From the NCBI RefSeq assembly GCF_000788395.1, contig NZ_CP009888.1, positions 1,198,001 through 1,262,000 on the forward strand: a stretch of 64,000 bases of DNA. Direction: 5' to 3'. Under the pieces are notes generated by a model. That model saw only the letters and a program-made list of their open reading frames with translations. It had not been told where the DNA came from and ran no database searches. Every line of letters begins with the position of its first letter. Within the stretch, counting starts at the first letter, position 1. This stretch comes from Pseudoalteromonas piratica. GTDB lineage: Bacteria > Pseudomonadota > Gammaproteobacteria > Enterobacterales > Alteromonadaceae. Shown piece after piece: positions 1 through 9,734 of this stretch. A program made the position numbers and the translations under genes.

Positions 1-21
1 TATGATTTGGTTAAAACATCA

Positions 22-2652
22 ATGGTAAAGGTAAGCAATTTTTTGCTTTTTTTAGTGTTTTTATTTGCATTTATTTCACCTGAAACAAATGCAAATTCTG
101 CAACCTGTATTTTGCTCAAACAGCAGATGAGCACGTACCAGAATAGTAAAACTCATCCGACTTATCGCCGAGCGCAACGAGACTATGAGCGTTTTTGTAA
201 TCAACCAGAGCCTACTAAAACTGTTGATAAAACTACTGTTGAATCTAATCCACAAAAATCATCACCGATTTCTGAGCCTACCCTTACAGAACAAGAAAAA
301 CAGTTGGCGCAACAAAAATTTGAAGAAATTGAGGCTGAATTAAAAGCGAAGCAGCAGGCTGAGGCCGCAGCTAATGAAGCTCAGAAAATAGAGCAAAACC
401 CTATACAACCTTCAGAAAAAATGGAAACTAAACCTGCGACTTCTGAAGTTGCAACAGTAACGCCAAAACAGCAACCTAAACCATCGCCAGTTCAATGGCA
501 GAACCAAGCAGCTGAAGAACAAACTACGTTACTTGATGCCATGATGCTGCCGATTATTATGTTGTTGGTTGTGCTTGTAGCTATTTTTATTTATGTGAAA
601 TTTGTACGCGCTCGCATGGATGAAATAAAAGAAAAAGCCCAAGAGATGTCAAAAGAGATTGTGGCAGCAGGTAAAAAAGCAGCGGAAAAGAAAAAGGCTA
701 AACCAGCAAAAGGTGAGCTTGATCCTGATTTATACTTCCGCCGAATCCGTATAGAGGTTTCTTTACCTAGTGGGAAAGATGTAATGCTCGATAGTATTAT
801 TGCTTCGCAATTTGGTATTTTTGTAGTACTAGGTCAGAAGCAGCGAGGAGCAATTATTGGCAGTGCGACTTTACCTGATTGGAAAGAGCAGGTCGGTGAA
901 GAGCTTGTTCCTTTTGAAAGTCCCTTAAATCTTGTTAATCAGTGTTGCCATGCTGTGAGCCAAATTATTGAGTTGAGTTCGGAGATTGAACCGATCGTTG
1001 CATTTAATGATATGGCAGTATTTAAATCACAGTTTCCTATTGCGGTTATGCATAAAAAGAAGGTAAATACTTATATTCTGGGCTTTAAAGAACTTAAGTA
1101 TAGTGATGACCAAGTTGATGAATGGCTTGCAAAAATTGATGATTACATTGCTGCAAGAGCTGAGCAAAAACGTCTAGCAGAAGAGCAAGAAAGGCAGCAA
1201 AACCTAAACCGAAATAACAACTCAGAACAGTTAGCTGCATCACCTATGCCCCCTCCATCTGAGCTGAATACTGCTGAATCGTCTCAAGAAGCCGAAACAA
1301 CATCCTACCCAGAGCCGGGCTCCTACCAAGATTCAGTATCTGAAATAGCGCCTGATAATCAAGACGTGCATCGTGCTGAAGAGCAGGAAAAACCTGTAGT
1401 TGACCATATTGCTGAGCTTGATGCGATTTTAAATAAGGCAAAAGAATTCACCGAAAAGCTTGATAACATTAGTTCAACATCGAGTTCAGCTTCCGATGAA
1501 TTAGATAACGAACAGCCCGTTGAGTCCTCAGACTTTTCAGCTCAGACAGAACTGGATAGTGAGTTTGAAAAGCTCCAAGCGTTAACTTCATCTCAATTGG
1601 ATGAAACGCCAAACAGCGCCATTAATCAAACTTCAGAAGGTATTCCTGAGAGTAGCGAGAATATTGCTGATGGACTTGAGCAAATGTCGCATACTGACAA
1701 CCCTCAATCGTTTGATAATCCAGATATTCAACAACATAGCCAACAAGTCGATGAGGGTTTTGCAGAAAGCAATTTGGGGTCATCTGATGATTTTGATAAT
1801 CATTTATCGACCATGCAGGATCTTGATGCTGCAAACTTAGAAGATGATATCCAAGCCACTGCTCGCGATTCTTCAACTGATAATGAGCAAAATAACTCAG
1901 ATGAAGAGAATAAAGAAAGCGATAGTTCATTTTCTGAGAGAGAATTTCAAAGCTTTGAGCAAGATGATGCCCTTATAGAGAACATGGTCCCTCACTCTGA
2001 ATTTAAACGTCGCGCTGCGAAACGCGCAGTTGATGAGGGGATGTTTGATTACCTTGAACATTATAATGATAAAGCGGCGGATTCAACACAATCCAATGAC
2101 ACAGAAACCAGTTTAGAAGATGAGTTAGCTAAGAGTTTGGAAGCTGGAAAAGGCTTTTTAACAGGCTTGGACGAAGCCGGCAAGGTCGATATTCCAGATA
2201 ATAATGACACGCTTGCTTCAAGTGGAGAAGAGAATAATAACGAACCCGATATCAATCTGTCAGCTGATCAGGATATAGATTTAACAACCTTCAGCCAAGA
2301 TGTGCGATTAGATGAATTTACCGCGTCGGCACCCGAGCCAAATGAAACGGATGATGATAAAAACAGAGGTGGTTGGCGAGCAATTAAAGCACAAATGGAT
2401 GAAACAGAAAACTCCCAACCTTCTGATGAAAATCAGGACGATAATATCCCTAAATCAAGTTGGCGAGCTTTGAAAGAACAAGTTGATTCGTTTGAACAAG
2501 ATTTACCTGAAGAAGATGAAAATGAGAAAGATGAAGCGCCTAAAAAGGCATCAATTTTCTCAAATTTAGAGCTTGACCCTGATTGGGCTCCTAAACCACC
2601 GCCAGAAAAAGTCTTTAAGGTTAAACCAGAAGACGATCCAGACAATAATTAG
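22..2652 (+). CDS. Large acidic membrane protein with degenerate NERD-like domain
   Basis: Function unknown. The N-terminus has a signal-type hydrophobic stretch (residues 5-25) and a Pro/Gln/Glu-rich linker. A membrane segment lies at about 178-198 and a Lys/Ala-rich juxtamembrane helix follows. Residues about 225-350 resemble a NERD (nuclease-related) domain: Asp257, then GIFVV, a conserved Gly and Ile, and a downstream PL..NQ..H pattern. The E-x-K catalytic pair of active NERD domains is replaced by Leu270 and Gln272, so nuclease activity is doubtful. The remaining ~500 residues are Asp/Glu/Ser/Asn-rich and low in complexity, with two short repeats near the end (GWRAIKAQMD and SWRALKEQVD). 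I chose the ATG at 22 because a signal peptide follows it directly. The frame is open to the window edge and a TTG at 7 is possible. The NERD call is by eye. Confidence 0.6.
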   Translation: MVKVSNFLLFLVFLFAFISPETNANSATCILLKQQMSTYQNSKTHPTYRRAQRDYERFCNQPEPTKTVDKTTVESNPQKSSPISEPTLTEQEKQLAQQKFEEIEAELKAKQQAEAAANEAQKIEQNPIQPSEKMETKPATSEVATVTPKQQPKPSPVQWQNQAAEEQTTLLDAMMLPIIMLLVVLVAIFIYVKFVRARMDEIKEKAQEMSKEIVAAGKKAAEKKKAKPAKGELDPDLYFRRIRIEVSLPSGKDVMLDSIIASQFGIFVVLGQKQRGAIIGSATLPDWKEQVGEELVPFESPLNLVNQCCHAVSQIIELSSEIEPIVAFNDMAVFKSQFPIAVMHKKKVNTYILGFKELKYSDDQVDEWLAKIDDYIAARAEQKRLAEEQERQQNLNRNNNSEQLAASPMPPPSELNTAESSQEAETTSYPEPGSYQDSVSEIAPDNQDVHRAEEQEKPVVDHIAELDAILNKAKEFTEKLDNISSTSSSASDELDNEQPVESSDFSAQTELDSEFEKLQALTSSQLDETPNSAINQTSEGIPESSENIADGLEQMSHTDNPQSFDNPDIQQHSQQVDEGFAESNLGSSDDFDNHLSTMQDLDAANLEDDIQATARDSSTDNEQNNSDEENKESDSSFSEREFQSFEQDDALIENMVPHSEFKRRAAKRAVDEGMFDYLEHYNDKAADSTQSNDTETSLEDELAKSLEAGKGFLTGLDEAGKVDIPDNNDTLASSGEENNNEPDINLSADQDIDLTTFSQDVRLDEFTASAPEPNETDDDKNRGGWRAIKAQMDETENSQPSDENQDDNIPKSSWRALKEQVDSFEQDLPEEDENEKDEAPKKASIFSNLELDPDWAPKPPPEKVFKVKPEDDPDNN

Positions 2653-2660
2653 GCTTCTCA

Positions 2661-2690
2661 GAAAGTAGCCAACATATGTTGGCCACTTTC
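2661..2690. terminator. Near-perfect 30-nt palindrome between convergent genes
   Basis: A hairpin with arms GAAAGT-a-GCCAACA and its complement, with a single mismatched pair, sits exactly between the stop codon of the NERD-like gene and the stop codon of the convergent lipoprotein gene. There is no clear U-tract on either strand, so it may be a weak bidirectional terminator or a 3'-end stabilising hairpin. Confidence 0.45.
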
Positions 2691-3196
2691 TATTCACACT
2701 GTTCTACAAGTGAACGTAAATGTTCGCCAAGATCTTTCGTTTTGGTTTGTCCGTTAGAAATAAGCTCATGGGCCTGCTGTTGAATTTCACTGGCATCATA
2801 CTGGGAAAGCATGTGTTTTACGTAAGTAATTGCATCTGTGCCTTGACGGATTAAGTTAGGTAAACTTTCTAAAGAGAGTTCTTGTTCCGATAAGTTTGAT
2901 AGCGTTGCTAAAAGTTCTGATAAATCAATCGAATCTTGTAATGCGCCTTCCACTTCAATTAGTGCCCCCATCGGGTCTGCATCTAGCTTAGTTGCCACAC
3001 ATGCTGCAACAGAGCCAGCCTCTGCACCTTGTTTTACGGCAGATAAGCCTTCGCTTCGAATATCTTCAATTGCTTGCTGCAATGCTTGGTGCTCGGAAAA
3101 ATATTGGCGCTCAAGTGCTTTTTTAGGGTCTTCAACAACGTCGCATGCGCTGAGCACAATAGCCAAGGAAGAAATCAACAAGTAGCGTTTTTTCAT
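2690..3196 (-). CDS. Small predicted lipoprotein, unknown function
   Basis: A 168-residue protein beginning with a lysine-rich signal peptide that ends in a lipobox (LSAC, Cys18), so it should be a lipid-anchored envelope protein. The mature part is mostly alpha-helical and Gln/Glu/Leu-rich, with one Cys in the middle and one near the C-terminus (QCE end), which might form a disulfide. I do not recognise a family. The reading frame extends to a TTG at 3241, but the ATG at 3196 is preceded by a GGA-rich ribosome-binding site and starts directly at the signal peptide, so I use it. It is convergent with the NERD-like gene and divergent from the DUF1289 gene. Confidence 0.75.
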   Translation of the reverse strand: MKKRYLLISSLAIVLSACDVVEDPKKALERQYFSEHQALQQAIEDIRSEGLSAVKQGAEAGSVAACVATKLDADPMGALIEVEGALQDSIDLSELLATLSNLSEQELSLESLPNLIRQGTDAITYVKHMLSQYDASEIQQQAHELISNGQTKTKDLGEHLRSLVEQCE

Positions 3197-3288
3197 AGTT
3201 TTTCCATCATCCAGGTTGGTTTTAAGGCGAGTATATCGCAATGTTCTAAACTGTATCTAAGTATTGTTATGAAAATAACCTAAACACG

Positions 3289-3492
3289 ATGTCTGAAACA
3301 AATATTAAAAGTCCCTGTGTTGAAAACTGTTGTTTAAATGATAAAGATGTGTGTTTGGGCTGTTTTCGCACTTTAGATGAGATTTTATCATGGTCGAGCA
3401 TGAGTTTATCGCAAAAGCAAACTACGCTTAATTTATGTGAACAAAGAAAACAACAAGCCCCTTATGCAAAAAAGGATTTTAATTCTAGATAA
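3289..3492 (+). CDS. DUF1289 family small Cys-rich protein
   Basis: A 67-residue protein with the DUF1289 signature: SPC near residue 9, then CC, CLGC, FRT, E and W in the usual spacing. The four clustered cysteines suggest a metal or Fe-S site, but no function is established for the family. Its last 29 bases overlap the most likely start of the downstream histidine kinase, so the two are probably cotranscribed and translationally coupled. No strong Shine-Dalgarno is visible before the ATG. Confidence 0.8.
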   Translation: MSETNIKSPCVENCCLNDKDVCLGCFRTLDEILSWSSMSLSQKQTTLNLCEQRKQQAPYAKKDFNSR

Positions 3493-5416
3493 CTCTAGCG
3501 TTTTGGCAATGCGCTTAAAAGTATTGTTAGAGCTGTTAACCTGCCATGTTGATCTCCACCACTATAGTGACTTCGAACCAAGTGAAGAACCCATTTATTA
3601 TGAAGCAATTATTTTTGCTTCTGGGGTGCCTGAGAAATTAGTGCTTCAAATCCAACAACTTTACGGTGAGGTAAATACATTTTTATTAGCGCCAAATGTT
3701 GAGGGAAACAAATTAAGGGACAGTTTTACTAAGCTGGCGAATGCGCTTCCCAATGCTTTAATAATTCATCCCTTTTATAACAACAAGGATGTGATTGGGT
3801 TGCTTGAAGAGGGGCTTGCTATTGGTGCTGCCAATCTCGATATTAAATTGCCCAAAATATTGTTAGTTGATGATAACAAAGAACGCCTTTGTGGATTGGA
3901 GTCGAGTTTAAAAGGAGCGCATATTGATGTCATCACTGCAGATACCGATTATGCAGCAATTGGTCGAGCTGCACTGCATCAAATCGATATTTTGGTGAGT
4001 GATTTTAATATGGGTGATATTTCAGGTATTGATATTTTTCGACAAATAAAATCAGTAAACCCAAATTGTCGCTGTATTTTAGTCACGTCTAAACCCCACC
4101 AAAGTGCGTTGATTGAAGCAGTGCGATTAGGGGTTGATGACGTGCTTGAGAAGCCACTAAATGAAAGTGTTTTGTTACAAGCTATTTATAAGCTTTGGCA
4201 CAATGAACAGTTAGAGCGAAATAATTTAGAACTCGTGGATAGACTACAAGACACTGTAGATGCGCTTATTGAGAAAGATAGCTTGCTACGAGTAATTTAT
4301 AAGAATACACCTGATGCCATTGCTATTTTTAATAATGATGGCGCGATATTAGAAGCGAATGATGCGTTTTTGAACCTCTTTTCTAGGAATGAAGATGAGT
4401 TAAAGAATTTATCTTTCTTTGAGTTACTCGATAGCAATATTTCAAATGAGATTAAACGAAATATTGATAGCTTCCACACGCAGTTTAACTTTGAGTTTGT
4501 TGTTAACACAATGAAAGACGATATTATTCCGTTTTCAGGCTCTTTTAGTGAAATAGATGTTCACGGAGAAACTGCAACAGCAGTGATTCTGAAGAATATT
4601 GCTCACTTAAAACGCAAACAGGAATTGTTGGAAGAGGCAAAACAAGTACTTGAGGAAAAGGTAAATGTTCGCACTAAGGAGCTGGAAGCAGCCAAAGACC
4701 AAGCTGAGTTTGCGAATAAAAGTAAATCTGAATTTTTAGCGAATATGTCTCACGAACTGCGCACACCTATGCATTCAATTTTGAGCTTCTCACAATTTGG
4801 ATTGGATAAGCTGAGCAGCGACCCTATACCGAAGGATAAACTGCATAAATATCTATCGCGTATTGAAAGTTCCGGCAAGCGGTTATTATCTTTACTGAAT
4901 AACTTACTTGATTTGTCGAAACTCGATGCTGGTAAGTTTCCCTTTAATCCGACTGAACACAATCTAAATCAGCTAGTCCGAACTAGCATTGATGATATGT
5001 CCGGTGCTTTGCTCTCAAAGTCGATTAAAGTTCACTTTGTACCTGAGCTAGATCCATTCTTTGTCATTTGTGATTGCGACCAAATAGCACAAGTGATCAG
5101 AAACTTACTTGGTAATGCGATTAAATTCAGTGATGAGAAAAGTGAGATCGAAGTGGTGATAGATCATTTTAATAATGAAGTGCAATTGGCCGTGATTGAT
5201 TCTGGTTTAGGTATACCAGAAGATGAGGTTGAAACGATTTTTAACAAATTTGAACAAAGCAGTAAAACCAATCGAGGTGCGGGTGGAACTGGCTTAGGAT
5301 TGGCGATTTGTAAGGAGTTTATCGAACTGCACAAAGGCAAAATTTGGGCGCAAAATAATATCGAAAAGGGGGCAACAGTATTTGTAAGTTTGCCTGTTTG
5401 CGCTTCCTTTGACTAA
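3464..5416 (+). CDS. Cytoplasmic hybrid histidine kinase (pseudo-REC, REC, PAS, HisKA, HATPase)
   Basis: A 650-residue sensor kinase without membrane segments. Residues 1-120 look like a receiver fold that has lost its acidic pocket: DN replaces the DD pair and no phospho-acceptor Asp follows the second strand. A true receiver follows at about 128-245, with phospho-acceptor Asp180 and a KPL lysine motif. Then come a PAS domain (about 280-390), a coiled coil, a HisKA domain with His430 in a SHELRTP motif, and a HATPase_c domain with N, G1 (DSGLGIP) and G2 (GGTGLGLAI) boxes. I chose the ATG at 3464; a GTG at 3437 is possible. A response regulator follows after 50 nt, so they are a likely signalling pair. 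The signal is unknown. Confidence 0.85.
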   Translation: MQKRILILDNSSVLAMRLKVLLELLTCHVDLHHYSDFEPSEEPIYYEAIIFASGVPEKLVLQIQQLYGEVNTFLLAPNVEGNKLRDSFTKLANALPNALIIHPFYNNKDVIGLLEEGLAIGAANLDIKLPKILLVDDNKERLCGLESSLKGAHIDVITADTDYAAIGRAALHQIDILVSDFNMGDISGIDIFRQIKSVNPNCRCILVTSKPHQSALIEAVRLGVDDVLEKPLNESVLLQAIYKLWHNEQLERNNLELVDRLQDTVDALIEKDSLLRVIYKNTPDAIAIFNNDGAILEANDAFLNLFSRNEDELKNLSFFELLDSNISNEIKRNIDSFHTQFNFEFVVNTMKDDIIPFSGSFSEIDVHGETATAVILKNIAHLKRKQELLEEAKQVLEEKVNVRTKELEAAKDQAEFANKSKSEFLANMSHELRTPMHSILSFSQFGLDKLSSDPIPKDKLHKYLSRIESSGKRLLSLLNNLLDLSKLDAGKFPFNPTEHNLNQLVRTSIDDMSGALLSKSIKVHFVPELDPFFVICDCDQIAQVIRNLLGNAIKFSDEKSEIEVVIDHFNNEVQLAVIDSGLGIPEDEVETIFNKFEQSSKTNRGAGGTGLGLAICKEFIELHKGKIWAQNNIEKGATVFVSLPVCASFD

Positions 5417-5466
5417 GCTGAAACAGGTACATATAAAACAATGAATTGTGTTACAAGGAGTAGGTC

Positions 5467-6588
5467 ATGAATTCAAATACAGTGCTTGCTGTTGATGATG
5501 AACCATTTAATTTAGAAATCATCGAAGAAATACTGGAAGACAGTTATGATTTACATTGTGTTGCCAGTGGACCAGAGTGTTTAGACGTTGTCGCCAAAAT
5601 CAATCCGAGTGTTATTTTACTGGATGTAAGTATGCCGGATATGGATGGCTATGAAGTTTGCCGACAACTTAAAGAAAACCCTGCAACCTCAAATATTACT
5701 GTTATGTTTGTTTCAGCCAGGGGTTCCGTTGAAGAACGAATTGCAGGGTATAATGTTGGTGCAGAAGACTATATTGTTAAGCCTTTTGGTCAAGAAGAAC
5801 TAAAAGGTAAACTTGATACATTGTTTAAAGTTGTTGAAAACAAAAATATGTTAGAGCAACAACTACAAGATGCAACAGACACTGCCTTTAATGCGATGGC
5901 AAATAGCAGTGAGATGGGCAGTATCGTTCAGTACGTTGAACAAATAGGTAAGATTGACGATAAAGAAGAGCTAGCGCAGGCGTTGATCAATTGTATGCGT
6001 AGCTTTGGTTTAAAGACGAGTATTGAGTTCCGCACCAACAGTCAGCGTTCTCAGTTTAGTTCAGAGGGGATTTGCTCCCCTATGGTCGTGGAATTATTTG
6101 AGCTGTTACAAAATAAAGGGCGTTTGTACGAGTTCATGCCTCGGATATTGGTGAATTATCCAAGAGTCAGCTTATTAATAATGAACTTGCCAAGTGACGA
6201 CCCTGAAAGGCTCGGACGTATTCGTGACAATATTTGCTTTGTTGTCGGTGTGACAGAGCATCAATTAGACGCCATTATTACGCGCCAACAACTTGCTAAT
6301 CAAAAGCTTAAATTACGACAAGCATTTTCAATGATACGCGATAAATTTGAAGATCTGGTTGGTGTACTAAACCTAAGTCATGAAATGAATGAAGCGATTT
6401 TTAGAGAGCTGCAAGAAGAGTTTGAAGATCGCATCCCCTTGATGGGGCTTGATGAAGACCAAGAGCTTTATATTTACAAAAAAGTTGATGAAACAATTCA
6501 AAAGTCTGTTGCACGTGAAGATTTACTGCAAGATGTAACTCGTGCTTTTACTGAAATTGAAACAGACTTAAGTGTGATGTTGAAATAA
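5467..6588 (+). CDS. Response regulator with unrecognised C-terminal output region
   Basis: A 373-residue protein with a canonical receiver at residues 4-125: acidic pair Asp10/Asp11, phospho-acceptor Asp53 in LLDVSMPDMDG, Ser83 and Lys105 (KPFG). The remaining ~250 residues show no helix-turn-helix, GGDEF, EAL, HD or kinase signature. A stretch at about 145-280 alternates strands and helices and could be a divergent GAF-like sensor. The last ~80 residues are helical and acidic. It starts 50 nt after the hybrid kinase and has a strong AAGGAG ribosome-binding site, so it is the probable partner of that kinase. The output may be a protein-protein interaction. Confidence 0.85.
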   Translation: MNSNTVLAVDDEPFNLEIIEEILEDSYDLHCVASGPECLDVVAKINPSVILLDVSMPDMDGYEVCRQLKENPATSNITVMFVSARGSVEERIAGYNVGAEDYIVKPFGQEELKGKLDTLFKVVENKNMLEQQLQDATDTAFNAMANSSEMGSIVQYVEQIGKIDDKEELAQALINCMRSFGLKTSIEFRTNSQRSQFSSEGICSPMVVELFELLQNKGRLYEFMPRILVNYPRVSLLIMNLPSDDPERLGRIRDNICFVVGVTEHQLDAIITRQQLANQKLKLRQAFSMIRDKFEDLVGVLNLSHEMNEAIFRELQEEFEDRIPLMGLDEDQELYIYKKVDETIQKSVAREDLLQDVTRAFTEIETDLSVMLK

Positions 6589-6610
6589 ATACAGATTAAT
6601 TGCCAATAGA

Positions 6611-7750
6611 TTAAGCATCTCTTGGCAATCCTTTTTCGACAATCCGAATGAGCCGTTGTGTTTTATTATCCTTAACGGTGATTTTCTGCTGTTGTTGTGA
6701 CAATGCCCATTCGATGTGTTCAAGTAACATTGCGGAAGCATCGTGTTTTGCAGCTTCAAGCGATGTGATTACCTCCTCACTATACGGAGCATTTCCAAGT
6801 GCAACAGCAATATTTCGTCGCCACCTCTCGATACCTATGCGACGTATAGCACTACCTTCGGTACTTTTAAGAAACGTAGCCTCATCCCATGCAAATAGTG
6901 TAAGTAAATCTTGGCTTTTCAGTTGATTACGAATATGAAAATCATCTTCTTTGGTTAATTGACCATAACGATTCCATGGGCAGACTAGTTGGCAATCATC
7001 GCAACCATAAATTCGATTGCCTAAAAGAGACCTAAACTCTTCAGGTATAACACCTTGTTTCTCGATGGTTAAATAAGAAATACAGCGCCTTGCATCCACT
7101 ACATAGGGCTCAACAATTGCCCCTGTTGGACAGGAGGTAATGCATGCAACACAATTACCACATTTGTCTTCAACTATTTCTTCATTCACTGGTAGCGGTA
7201 AATCGACAAATAGTTCACCAAGAAAAAACCATGAACCAGCTTCTTGGTTCAAAATAAGCGTATGCTTGCCGGTCCAACCTAGTCCTGCTTTTTCAGCTAA
7301 TTGTCGCTCTAGTACGGGGGCTGAATCCACAAAAGGGCGAAACCCCAGTGTTAACTGGTATTGTTCAAGCTCTTGTTCAAGTTTTTTACCGAGCTGTTTT
7401 AAACGGTTACGCATTAATTTATGGTAATCTCGGCCGAGGGCATAACGGCTTATATAGGCGGTTTCTTTATTTTTTAAGTCTTTTGCAAAGCTTGCGTCTG
7501 GTGGTAAATAATTCATTCTAACTGAAATAACACGCTGCGTTCCTGGCACTAACTCTGCAGGACGCGCGCGCTTCATTCCATGTGCAGCCATGTATTCCAT
7601 TTCACCGTGGTAGCCGGCATCTAGCCAACGCTGTAATTGCGCTTCATGTTGCGAAAGATCAATATCCGTAATACTTACTTGATCAAAGCCAAGCTCTTGA
7701 GCCCAGAGCTTGATTTTTGCTACCAAATTCGGATAGTTAAGAGTAGACAT
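6611..7750 (-). CDS. queG: Epoxyqueuosine reductase QueG
   Basis: Cobalamin-dependent Fe-S enzyme that reduces epoxyqueuosine to queuosine in tRNAs reading NAY codons, the last step of queuosine synthesis. Seen in the sequence: two [4Fe-4S] cysteine clusters (CGNCVACITSCPTGAI and CDDCQLVCPWNR), the conserved DARRCISYLTIE segment between them, and a C-terminal region with HEAT-like helices. Starting at the ATG at 7750 gives 379 residues, the same length as the E. coli protein. The frame runs on upstream without homology. It is divergent from nnr with only 17 bp between the start codons, the same arrangement as E. coli queG (yjeS)/nnr (yjeF), so the promoter of each must lie within the other gene. 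Confidence 0.95.
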   Translation of the reverse strand: MSTLNYPNLVAKIKLWAQELGFDQVSITDIDLSQHEAQLQRWLDAGYHGEMEYMAAHGMKRARPAELVPGTQRVISVRMNYLPPDASFAKDLKNKETAYISRYALGRDYHKLMRNRLKQLGKKLEQELEQYQLTLGFRPFVDSAPVLERQLAEKAGLGWTGKHTLILNQEAGSWFFLGELFVDLPLPVNEEIVEDKCGNCVACITSCPTGAIVEPYVVDARRCISYLTIEKQGVIPEEFRSLLGNRIYGCDDCQLVCPWNRYGQLTKEDDFHIRNQLKSQDLLTLFAWDEATFLKSTEGSAIRRIGIERWRRNIAVALGNAPYSEEVITSLEAAKHDASAMLLEHIEWALSQQQQKITVKDNKTQRLIRIVEKGLPRDA

Positions 7751-7767
7751 ATCTGCAGGTGAAATAA

Positions 7768-9246
7768 ATGACGCCAGAATTAACCGATAATTTACCACAA
7801 ATAGCGTATAGCGCCCAACAAGTAAAAGAGAATGAGGCATTGGTTGCTGCACAACAAAACATACCAATGTATTCACTAATGCAATCGGCCGCTCAAGCAG
7901 TGTTTGATTTAATGCTTGTAAAGTATCGACACGCCGAAAAAATCCAAATTATTGCTGGTGGCGGTAATAATGCTGGTGATGGTTATTGGATTGCCAATTA
8001 TGCGTTGCGACATGATTTTGATGTTAGTGTTTACAGTGTTAAATCGCCAAGTGAATTGTCGGGAGATGCTAAACGTGCGCATGACGATTACTTGGCGCAA
8101 GGTGGTAATATTGTTGATGAGCTTGATTCTACCTGTGATGTTTATATTGATGCATTATTAGGGATAGGCTTTTATGGTCAACTCAGTGAGCTGTATGTGG
8201 ATGTTATCAAGTCGGTCAACTCGCTCAACAAACCAATTATTGCGGTAGATTTACCCTCAGGGTTAAATGCCACATCGGCTGAGGTTTCTTCTACATGTAT
8301 CAAAGCAGACTATACCGTCACCTTTATTGCTTTAAAGCAAGGTTTATTGACAGGTAATGCAAAAGAGTATGTCGGAAAGCTATTTTTTGCAGGCCTTGGG
8401 CTCAGCGATGCATTCGCTAAAGCTGTAACGCCAAAATCATCTTTAGTTGATTTTCATTACCTTAAAACACAATTGCTTGCTCGTCATGCGAATAGTTATA
8501 AACAGCAGCTTGGTCATGTGCTGTTCATCGGTGGTGATGAGACCATGCCAGGTGCCATAAGGATTGCTGCAGAATCATGTTTACGTGCGGGCGCAGGGCT
8601 TGTCAGTGTGGCTACTCACCCAAACAATCGTGCAATTGTAGTCCAAGGTCGTTATGAGTTAATGGTACATGGTATTCAATCACCAGAACAACTTTCACCC
8701 CTGTTAGAAAAAGCAGATGTTTGTGTTATTGGTCCTGGTTTAGGCCAATCTCCTTGGGGTAAAAGTTTATGGCAAGAGGCGATTGCTACTACAAAGCCAC
8801 TTGTTATCGACGCTGATGCGCTCAACTTGCTGGCAAATCAGCCTGCTCATCTAGACAAGGCAATACTCACTCCTCATGCTGGTGAAGCATCGAGATTATT
8901 GAGGATCTCAAGTGCTGAAATTGAACTTAATCGTTTTGAATCAATCTCTAACATAGTACGTAAATTCAATGCGACTGTGGTTTTAAAAGGTGCCGGCAGT
9001 TTGATTGCAGAGCAAAATAAGCTGGCAATTAATATGTCGGGAAGTGCTAGCATGGCAAGTGCCGGGATGGGAGACTGTTTATCTGGTATTATTGCTGCGC
9101 TGATTGCACAGGGAATGTCAAACTTTGATGCTGTACAATTGGCTGTTAATATTCACGGCAGAGCAGCTGAGCAAGCTGAGCAGCAAGGAAAAAGGGGCTT
9201 ATTAGCCTCAGATTTATTGCCTTTTATTAGAAAACTCGTTGATTAG
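7768..9246 (+). CDS. nnr: Bifunctional NAD(P)HX epimerase/dehydratase Nnr
   Basis: Repairs NADHX and NADPHX, damaged hydrates of NAD(P)H. The N-terminal half (residues 1-215) is the YjeF_N epimerase, with a GGGNNAGDG loop and a DALLGIG segment. The C-terminal half (about 225-490) is the ADP-dependent dehydratase of the ribokinase-like fold, with GPGLG, IDADALN, LTPHAGE and the catalytic-region motif GMGDCLSGIIAAL. The length of 492 is usual for the fused bacterial form. The ribosome-binding site AGGTGA at 7757-7762 supports the ATG. It heads a plus-strand run that continues with tsaE 11 nt downstream, as in E. coli. Confidence 0.96.
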   Translation: MTPELTDNLPQIAYSAQQVKENEALVAAQQNIPMYSLMQSAAQAVFDLMLVKYRHAEKIQIIAGGGNNAGDGYWIANYALRHDFDVSVYSVKSPSELSGDAKRAHDDYLAQGGNIVDELDSTCDVYIDALLGIGFYGQLSELYVDVIKSVNSLNKPIIAVDLPSGLNATSAEVSSTCIKADYTVTFIALKQGLLTGNAKEYVGKLFFAGLGLSDAFAKAVTPKSSLVDFHYLKTQLLARHANSYKQQLGHVLFIGGDETMPGAIRIAAESCLRAGAGLVSVATHPNNRAIVVQGRYELMVHGIQSPEQLSPLLEKADVCVIGPGLGQSPWGKSLWQEAIATTKPLVIDADALNLLANQPAHLDKAILTPHAGEASRLLRISSAEIELNRFESISNIVRKFNATVVLKGAGSLIAEQNKLAINMSGSASMASAGMGDCLSGIIAALIAQGMSNFDAVQLAVNIHGRAAEQAEQQGKRGLLASDLLPFIRKLVD

Positions 9247-9257
9247 TGGAGAAGTAA

Positions 9258-9734
9258 ATGAATCAACATAATGATGCTTTTGAATGCTTTTTGGCTGATG
9301 AAAATGCCACAGTAGCGATAGGTAAAAAGTTATCTCAAGCCATCAATGAAGGTGCAGTAATTTTTCTACACGGTGATTTAGGCGCAGGAAAAACTACTTT
9401 AACTCGTGGTGTTGTGCAAGGTTTTGGTCATACTGGTAATGTTAAAAGTCCAACATATACACTGGTTGAACCCTACGAGCTAACTAATCAGCATGTGTAC
9501 CATTTTGACTTATACCGTTTGGCTGACCCTGAAGAATTAGAATTTATGGGGATTCGAGATTATTTCGAAAATAATTCTGTTTGTCTTATTGAGTGGCCAG
9601 AAAAAGGTGCGGGAATGCTTGCACAAGCCGACCTAGAGATTACAATGGAATATATAGATAGTGCGCGTAAAGTGACCATTTCGGCGAATACCGACAATGG
9701 TCAAAAAATAATAAATAAGCTCAATAATGCCTAA
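9258..9734 (+). CDS. tsaE: tRNA t6A synthesis ATPase TsaE
   Basis: P-loop ATPase of the threonylcarbamoyl-adenosine (t6A) system. It works with TsaB, TsaC and TsaD to modify A37 of ANN-reading tRNAs; tsaD is at 61339 in this window. The Walker A motif GDLGAGKTTLTRG is near residue 38, followed by SPTYTLVEPY and the HFDLYRL and IEWPEK segments typical of the family. It has 158 residues, close to the E. coli length. Its last 8 bases overlap the start of amiB, so translation of the two is probably coupled. Confidence 0.96.
   Translation: MNQHNDAFECFLADENATVAIGKKLSQAINEGAVIFLHGDLGAGKTTLTRGVVQGFGHTGNVKSPTYTLVEPYELTNQHVYHFDLYRLADPEELEFMGIRDYFENNSVCLIEWPEKGAGMLAQADLEITMEYIDSARKVTISANTDNGQKIINKLNNA

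Noticed and set aside
2..28. Short plus-strand frame ending in TAA at the window edge, possible end of an upstream gene
   Set aside because: Only eight codons are visible, with no recognisable sequence; it cannot be told from chance.
22..2652. FimV-like protein for the first gene
   Set aside because: It shares acidity and a membrane helix with FimV but has no LysM domain or TPR-type C-terminus, and its core looks like a NERD domain.
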